Source: Actinomadura parmotrematis
GTDB lineage: Bacteria > Actinomycetota > Actinomycetes > Streptosporangiales > Streptosporangiaceae
Length of the DNA stretch: 64,000 bases
Direction: 5' to 3'
NCBI RefSeq assembly: GCF_019458805.1
Contig: NZ_JAIBOA010000022.1
Location: 1 to 64,000, forward strand
In this document: in pieces, positions 59,508 through 64,000 of the stretch
Layout: each line of letters starts with the position of its first letter
Numbering within the stretch: position 1 is the first letter of the stretch
Position numbers and translations under genes: made by a program
Notes under the pieces: generated by a model
The model's database searches: none
What the model saw: the letters and a program-made list of their open reading frames with translations, nothing else
What the model was told of the DNA's origin: nothing

Positions 59508-60341
59508 CTACAGCGCCCCGTCGAGGAGGGCGTAGGCGCGGGACTCGGCCTGGGCCAGCGCGCGGGTGTGCTCGGGCGCGAGCTCCTCGACGCTGCGCGT
59601 CATCGCGGCGGTGACCTGGCTGTAGGCGGTCTCCTCGGCGCCGCGCAGCGCGGCGCGCACCGTCGCCGAGCGGGCGCCGAGCGCGGCCCACTCCAGCTCC
59701 AGCCGGCCGACGGCCTCCTCGAACGCCTGCGAGGTCTCCGTCCCGGCCTCGCGCATCTGCGGCGGCACCGGGCCGCGGCCGCCCTGGCGGGCGCGCAGCG
59801 ACAGCGCCGAGATGCGGCTGGCGAGCGTCAGGCCCTCGCGGGCGAGCGGCAGCACGTCGTGGATCAGCTCGGTGACGGCCGCCGCGAGCTCCTCGACGCG
59901 TCCGAGCAGCGTCCCGGTCGCCTCCTCCAGCGCCGCCGAGGTGCTGGCGGAGACGGTGGCGGCGATCCGCTCGTGGTGGCGGGCGAGCGCCGGGCCGACC
60001 TCGGCGTCGAGGCGGCGGCGCAGGTCGGCGCCGACCTCGCGGCCCGAGCGCCGCGCCCAGGCCGCGCAGATCCGGTCGATGCGCTCGGTGCCGGGCGCCG
60101 CGAGCTGCCCGGCGATCTCCGCCAGCGCCTCCCCGGCCCGCACCTTGAGCCGCTCGACCCGCTCGTAGAGGGCCTCCCGCTTGAAGGGGTCGTTCAGCTC
60201 GCTGAGCTGGGTCTGGAGCCGCCGCGAGACGTCGATGGCGTGCTCGGCGAGCGGGACGAGCCGGTCGGCGAGCTCGTCCAGCGTGCCCGCGCGCCGCGGG
60301 TCGGTGAGCTCGGCCACCCAGCCGGGAAGGTCGTGCGCCAT
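59508..60341 (-). CDS. helical coiled-coil protein of unknown function
   Basis: A 277-residue, almost wholly alpha-helical, Ala/Glu/Arg/Leu-rich protein without membrane segments. It starts MAHDLPGWVAELTDPRRAG. I recognise no enzyme motif. Repeated heptad-like stretches (ALYERVERLKVRAGEALAEIAGQL, ASTSAALEEATGTLLGRVEELA) suggest a coiled coil or four-helix bundle. ATG 60341 has GGGGG just upstream. It is divergent from hisN. Confidence 0.75.
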   Translation of the reverse strand: MAHDLPGWVAELTDPRRAGTLDELADRLVPLAEHAIDVSRRLQTQLSELNDPFKREALYERVERLKVRAGEALAEIAGQLAAPGTERIDRICAAWARRSGREVGADLRRRLDAEVGPALARHHERIAATVSASTSAALEEATGTLLGRVEELAAAVTELIHDVLPLAREGLTLASRISALSLRARQGGRGPVPPQMREAGTETSQAFEEAVGRLELEWAALGARSATVRAALRGAEETAYSQVTAAMTRSVEELAPEHTRALAQAESRAYALLDGAL

Positions 60342-60442
60342 TCCCCCATGCTGTCACCCCCGACCGCTCCGACCGGGCGCAACGCACCGCCGCCCGGCCG
60401 GTTTCCGCGCCGTATCCATATCGGCCCCACCCGTGATCGCGG

Positions 60443-60448
60443 TAGCGT
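60443..60448 (+). promoter_or_regulatory. leaderless -10 element for hisN
   Basis: TAGCGT lies 8 bases before GTG 60457, with no ribosome site. Confidence 0.5.
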
Positions 60449-60456
60449 GGCGCCCC

Positions 60457-61260
60457 GTGGCGGGCTATTCCGATGACCTGCGTCTCGCGCACGTGCTCGC
60501 GGACGGGGCCGACGACATCACGACGAAGCGCTTCCGCGCCCTGGACCTCGGTGTCGGGGAGAAGCCGGACCCGGCCCCCGTCAGCGACGCCGACCGCAGC
60601 GTCGAGGAGCAGATCCGCGGCACGCTGAAGCGGGCCCGGCCGCGCGACGCGGTGCTCGGCGAGGAGTACGGCCGCACCGGCTACGGGCAGCGCTGCTGGA
60701 TCGTCGACCCGATCGACGGCACCGCGAACTTCGTGCGGGGCGTGCCGGTGTGGGCGACGCTCATCGCGCTCATGGAGCATGACGAGGTCGTCGTCGGCGT
60801 CGTGTCGGCGCCCGCGCTGAACCGGCGCTGGTGGGCGGCGCGCGAGGGCGGCGCCTGGACGGGCCGCAACATCAACCGGGCGCAGCGCATCCAGGTGTCG
60901 CAGGTCGCCGGGCTCGCCGACGCGTCGCTGTCGTACTCCAGCCTGGACGGCTGGGAGGAGCAGGGCCGCCTCGACCGGTTCCTGGACCTCACCCGGGCGG
61001 TCTGGCGGACCCGGGCGTTCGGCGACTTCTGGTCGCACATGATGGTCGCCGAGGGCGTGGTGGACGTGTCCGCCGAGCCGGTGGCGTCGCTCTGGGACCT
61101 GGCCGCCCTCCAGGTCATCGTCGAGGAGGCGGGCGGCATGTTCACCGACCTGTCCGGCGTGCCCGGCCCCGACGGCGGCAGCGTGGTGTGCAGCAACGGG
61201 CGGCTGCACGCCGAGACGCTGCGCGCGCTCGGCGGCGGCCGGCTCTCCCTGCGCATCTGA
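60457..61260 (+). CDS. hisN: histidinol-phosphatase, inositol monophosphatase family
   Basis: A 267-residue lithium-sensitive-type phosphatase: GEEYG, the metal site WIVDPIDGTANFVRG, and SLWDLAALQVIVEEAGG. The overall wording (DDLRLAHVLADGADDITTKRF, KPDPAPVSDADRSVEE) is that of actinobacterial HisN, which removes phosphate from histidinol-phosphate in histidine synthesis. It is alone here, since other his genes are absent from the window. Confidence 0.93.
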   Translation: MAGYSDDLRLAHVLADGADDITTKRFRALDLGVGEKPDPAPVSDADRSVEEQIRGTLKRARPRDAVLGEEYGRTGYGQRCWIVDPIDGTANFVRGVPVWATLIALMEHDEVVVGVVSAPALNRRWWAAREGGAWTGRNINRAQRIQVSQVAGLADASLSYSSLDGWEEQGRLDRFLDLTRAVWRTRAFGDFWSHMMVAEGVVDVSAEPVASLWDLAALQVIVEEAGGMFTDLSGVPGPDGGSVVCSNGRLHAETLRALGGGRLSLRI

Positions 61261-61390
61261 GCGCCCCCCCGCATACGGAGCGATCTCCGGCGGCCCGGCG
61301 GGTGGCCCCGCGGCAACTCGCGACATATCGTGGAACGGCGGTCGCGGTCCGGCCGTTGTCCATGTCAGGGCGGCCGTTTCGGAGGTAACC

Positions 61391-61591
61391 ATGTCCACCC
61401 AGACCAAAGTGATCATCGGGATGGTCATCGCCGCGGTGGTGGTGCTCGTGCTCCCCATCCCCGGCTGGCTCGTCGGGCTGCTGGTGCTCGGGATCATCGC
61501 GCTCCCCGCGGCCGGCTACCTGATGCTCGACCCGTCGCAGCGCCGGCGGCTGCGGGCGCAGGGCCGCAAGCGCCTCGGCAGCGGCCGCTGA
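61391..61591 (+). CDS. small two-helix membrane protein
   Basis: A 66-residue protein with two hydrophobic stretches (residues ~7-24 and ~26-45) joined by PIPGW, and a basic tail (QRRRLRAQGRKRLG) that would face the cytoplasm. GGAGG lies 6 bases before the ATG. No known family; small basic-tailed membrane proteins are often uncharacterised. Confidence 0.75.
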   Translation: MSTQTKVIIGMVIAAVVVLVLPIPGWLVGLLVLGIIALPAAGYLMLDPSQRRRLRAQGRKRLGSGR

Positions 61592-61615
61592 ACGTCAGGT
61601 AAGGGACGTATGCCG

Positions 61616-61621
61616 TAGTCT
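61616..61621 (+). promoter_or_regulatory. leaderless -10 element for lhgO
   Basis: TAGTCT lies 7 bases before GTG 61629, with no ribosome site. Confidence 0.5.
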
Positions 61622-61628
61622 CCCGCGC

Positions 61629-62816
61629 GTGGGCGAGACGCGGATCGGTGTGGTGGGCGCGGGCATCCTCGGGCTGGCGGTGGCGCGCGAGGTCGCGCGC
61701 GCCCGCCCCGGCGTCGAGGTGACCGTCCTCGACAAGGAGGACCGGGTCGCCGCCCACCAGACCGGCCGCAACAGCGGCGTCGCGCACGCGGGCCTGTACT
61801 ACGCGCCGGGCTCGCTGAAGGCGTCGCTCTGCCGCCGCGGGATCGGGCTGCTCAAGGACTACTGCACCGAGAAGGGCCTGCCGTACGTGGAGTGCGGCAA
61901 GGTCGTCGTCGCGCGGGACCTCGCCGAGCTGGAGCCGCTGCTGGAGATCGAGCGGCGCGCCCTCGCCAACGGCGTGCCGGGGCTCCGCCGCCTGAGCCGC
62001 GCGGAGCTCCGCGAGGTCGAGCCGCACGCCGCCGGGGCGGCGGCGCTGCACTCCCCCAGCACCGCGATCGTGGACTACCCCGCCGTCGCCCGCGCGCTCG
62101 CCGACGACGTGCGGGCGGCGGGCGGCACCGTCCGGCTCGGCGTCGAGGTGACCGGCCTCCGCCGCGCCAGCGGGCGCGTCGCCGTCCGCACCCCGCACGA
62201 GGAGCTGGCGTTCGACCGGCTGATCGTCTGCGCGGGCCTGCACGCCGACCGCGTCGCGCGCCTCGCGGGCGACGCCCCGGACCCGGCGGTCGTGCCGTTC
62301 CGCGGCGAGTACTACCGGCTCGTCCCCGAGCGCGCCGGTCTCGTGCGCGGCCTCATCTACCCGGTGCCCGACCCGCGCTACCCGTTCCTCGGCGTGCACT
62401 TCACCCGCCGCGTCGACGGCGGCGTGGACGTCGGCCCGAACGCGGTGCTCGCCCTCGCCCGCGAGGGCTACCGGTGGCGCGACGCGCGCGCCGCCGACCT
62501 GCTGGAGACGCTGCGCCGGCCGGGCTTCCGGCACTTGGCGCGGCGGCACTGGCGGACGGGCGCGCGCGAGCTGTACGGGTCGGCGGTGAAGCGGGCGTTC
62601 GCCGCGCGGGCCCGCGCGTTCGTGCCGGAGCTGCGCGCGTCCGACATGGTGCCCGCGCCGGCCGGGGTGCGGGCGCAGGCCGTCGATCCGGACGGGTCGC
62701 TGGTGGACGACTTCCGGATCGGGCGGCTCGGGCCGGTCACGACCGTCCGCAACGCCCCGTCCCCGGCCGCGACGTCATCGCTGGCCATCGCCGAGCACAT
62801 CGTCCGGGAGCTGTGA
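61629..62816 (+). CDS. lhgO: L-2-hydroxyglutarate oxidase
   Basis: A 395-residue FAD enzyme of the DAO family with GVVGAGILGLAVAREVA at the N-terminus (FAD), then the family signature HQTGRNSGVAHAGLYYAPGSLKA, CRRGIGLLKDYC, and a C-terminal NAPSPAATSSLAIAEHI. LhgO oxidises L-2-hydroxyglutarate to 2-oxoglutarate, a metabolite-repair role linked to the TCA cycle. It converges on the esterase gene with 3 bases between stops. Confidence 0.93.
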   Translation: MGETRIGVVGAGILGLAVAREVARARPGVEVTVLDKEDRVAAHQTGRNSGVAHAGLYYAPGSLKASLCRRGIGLLKDYCTEKGLPYVECGKVVVARDLAELEPLLEIERRALANGVPGLRRLSRAELREVEPHAAGAAALHSPSTAIVDYPAVARALADDVRAAGGTVRLGVEVTGLRRASGRVAVRTPHEELAFDRLIVCAGLHADRVARLAGDAPDPAVVPFRGEYYRLVPERAGLVRGLIYPVPDPRYPFLGVHFTRRVDGGVDVGPNAVLALAREGYRWRDARAADLLETLRRPGFRHLARRHWRTGARELYGSAVKRAFAARARAFVPELRASDMVPAPAGVRAQAVDPDGSLVDDFRIGRLGPVTTVRNAPSPAATSSLAIAEHIVREL

Positions 62817-62819
62817 GGG

Positions 62820-64000
62820 TCAGTCCTCGGCCCACAGGGCGCGGCGCTCGGGCCGCGGGTCTTCGACGACGGGGTTCTTCTCGCCGTCGAACACCTTCAC
62901 GCGGCGGGCGCCGGCGTCGAACGGCTCCCAGCCGGGCCCCTCGCCGCGCGCGAACGCGAGCCAGGCGCCGTGCATGGCGTCGGCGAGCTCCTGCGGCGGG
63001 TGGGGGCCGCCGAGCGGCCGGTTGCCGGGCAGGTCGAGGGTGTCGAACACGAACCCGATCTCCAGGGCGTGGCAGGCGCCGAGCCCCTCGACGGGCGACG
63101 CCCAGGCGAACTCGTAGAACCAGGTGCGCGGCCCGTGCGCGAGCGCGACGCGCTCGGCGGGCGTCCGGAACAGCGTCTCGGTGATGATCGCGGCGAGCCG
63201 GTCGCCGGGCGTCGCGTCGCCGGGCGCCGCGAGGTGGGCCTCGACGACGCGCTGCGGCGTGCCCATGCCGGCCGCGATGGGGCCGACCAGCTCGGGGGTG
63301 ACGGCGGCGGCGAGGCCGGTCGGCACGAGGAACAGCCGGAACTCCTCGGCGGTGCAGCCGATGAGCAGGTCCACGTCGCGGCCGGCGCCGGCGGCGATCG
63401 CGTCGGCGGGGACCTCGCGCAGCAGCTCGCCGTCGAGGACGGGCGTCAGCGACATGCCGTTGCGGCAGGTGGAGACACCCCAGCGGGCGGGGTCGGGCAT
63501 CGCGGTGACCTCGGCGGCGACCGCCGCCTGCACCCGCAGGACGTCGCGCGGGGCGACGGCGGCGAAGCCCTCGGCGGTCGGCTCGACGCCGAGCCGCGCG
63601 GCGGTCTCCCTGGTGACCAGCAGCGCGTCCTCGGCGGTCTGCACGACCTGGCCGGCGCCGCTCTGCGCGACGGCGCGGCGGAACAGGCCGAGGTCGAGGG
63701 ACAGCAGCGTGACGACGCTCATCGCGCCGGCCGACTCGCCGAACACCGTGACCTCGCCGGGGTCGCCGCCGAACGCGGCGATGTTGTCGCGCACCCACTC
63801 CAGCGCGGCGATCTGGTCGAGCAGGCCGCGGTTGGCGGGCGCGCCCGGCAGGTGCGCGAAGCCCTCGACGCCGAGCCGGTAGTTGATCGTCACGCAGACG
63901 GCGCCGTCGCGGGCGAAGCGGGCGCCGCTGTAGACGTCGATCGCGCCCGAGCCGTTGCGGAACGCGCCGCCGTGGATCCACACCAGGACGGGCAGGCCGG
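62820..64000 (-). CDS. type B carboxylesterase/lipase, 5' end outside window
   Basis: The frame is open to the window edge, so the N-terminus is missing. It is an alpha/beta hydrolase with the oxyanion region VWIHGGAFRNGSG, the nucleophile elbow VFGESAGAMSV, GLLDQIAALEWVRDNIAAFGGDPG and a late GACHALEIGFVFDTL. Members hydrolyse carboxylic esters. More than 390 residues are visible, out of ~480-500 expected. Confidence 0.93.
   Translation of the reverse strand, partial: GLPVLVWIHGGAFRNGSGAIDVYSGARFARDGAVCVTINYRLGVEGFAHLPGAPANRGLLDQIAALEWVRDNIAAFGGDPGEVTVFGESAGAMSVVTLLSLDLGLFRRAVAQSGAGQVVQTAEDALLVTRETAARLGVEPTAEGFAAVAPRDVLRVQAAVAAEVTAMPDPARWGVSTCRNGMSLTPVLDGELLREVPADAIAAGAGRDVDLLIGCTAEEFRLFLVPTGLAAAVTPELVGPIAAGMGTPQRVVEAHLAAPGDATPGDRLAAIITETLFRTPAERVALAHGPRTWFYEFAWASPVEGLGACHALEIGFVFDTLDLPGNRPLGGPHPPQELADAMHGAWLAFARGEGPGWEPFDAGARRVKVFDGEKNPVVEDPRPERRALWAED

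Overview
The window is about 73% G+C, densely packed with genes on both strands and rich in GTG/TTG starts. The gene set is actinobacterial: a four-gene conservon (cvn) with a G-protein-like switch, the fused KGD 2-oxoglutarate enzyme, nickel superoxide dismutase with its maturation protease, WhiB1, DasR, a SigB/F-type sigma factor with an RsbW-like partner, SigR/RsrA and the biotin synthase helper BsaP. A filamentous relative of Actinomadura/Streptosporangiales fits best, but the genus is inferred from gene content only. No tRNA, rRNA, CRISPR array or prophage was seen, and most of the window is ordinary chromosome.

Layout. 1-5 kb: end of a cupin gene, then the cvnABCD block on the minus strand. 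5-11 kb: a degenerate CbiX-like protein, an acyl-CoA dehydrogenase-type SDR plus enoyl-CoA hydratase pair, a DapB-like oxidoreductase, DedA, an ECM4-type thiol transferase and an AIM24 protein. 11.5-17.3 kb: kgd, a DUF6104 gene and a DUF4097/PadR pair. 18.7-22.2 kb: a compact five-gene operon encoding a 55-residue six-cysteine peptide, a MauE-like membrane redox protein, a membrane-anchored thioredoxin-like protein, an ABC exporter and an S26 signal peptidase. This looks like a dedicated system for making and exporting a disulfide-rich peptide and is the most novel part of the window. 22-28 kb: a polar amino acid ABC importer, malic enzyme, a CGNR regulator and divergent sodX/sodN. 28-31 kb: a secreted M1 peptidase whose stop codon abuts the right end of a truncated TnpB element. 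31-36.7 kb: rsbW-like/sigma pair, a lipid kinase, whiB1 with a perfect CRP box, and a PdtaS-like kinase.

36.7-46.4 kb is a biotin neighbourhood: bioF, dasR, a Uma2 nuclease, bioD-bioB, then a carotenoid oxygenase, an acetyltransferase, bsaP and a biotin carboxylase, so biotin synthesis and use sit close together. 46.5-51.7 kb: a tandem pair of membrane HD/HD-GYP proteins, a sugar-nucleotide epimerase and rsrA-sigR with a sigR-type autoregulatory promoter. 51.8-57 kb: a methyltransferase, a DksA-like protein, an HMCES/YedK protein, a DoxX protein, an ECF sigma/anti-sigma pair with a recognisable ECF promoter, and an orphan cydB. 57-64 kb: aroA, rsgA (probably starting at CTG), a helical unknown, hisN, a small membrane protein, lhgO and a carboxylesterase that runs off the window.

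A recurring regulatory theme is the leaderless transcript: at least twelve genes have a TANNNT -10 element 6-8 bases before the start codon and no ribosome binding site. Convergent gene pairs are usually separated by long perfect hairpins (up to 26 bp of stem).
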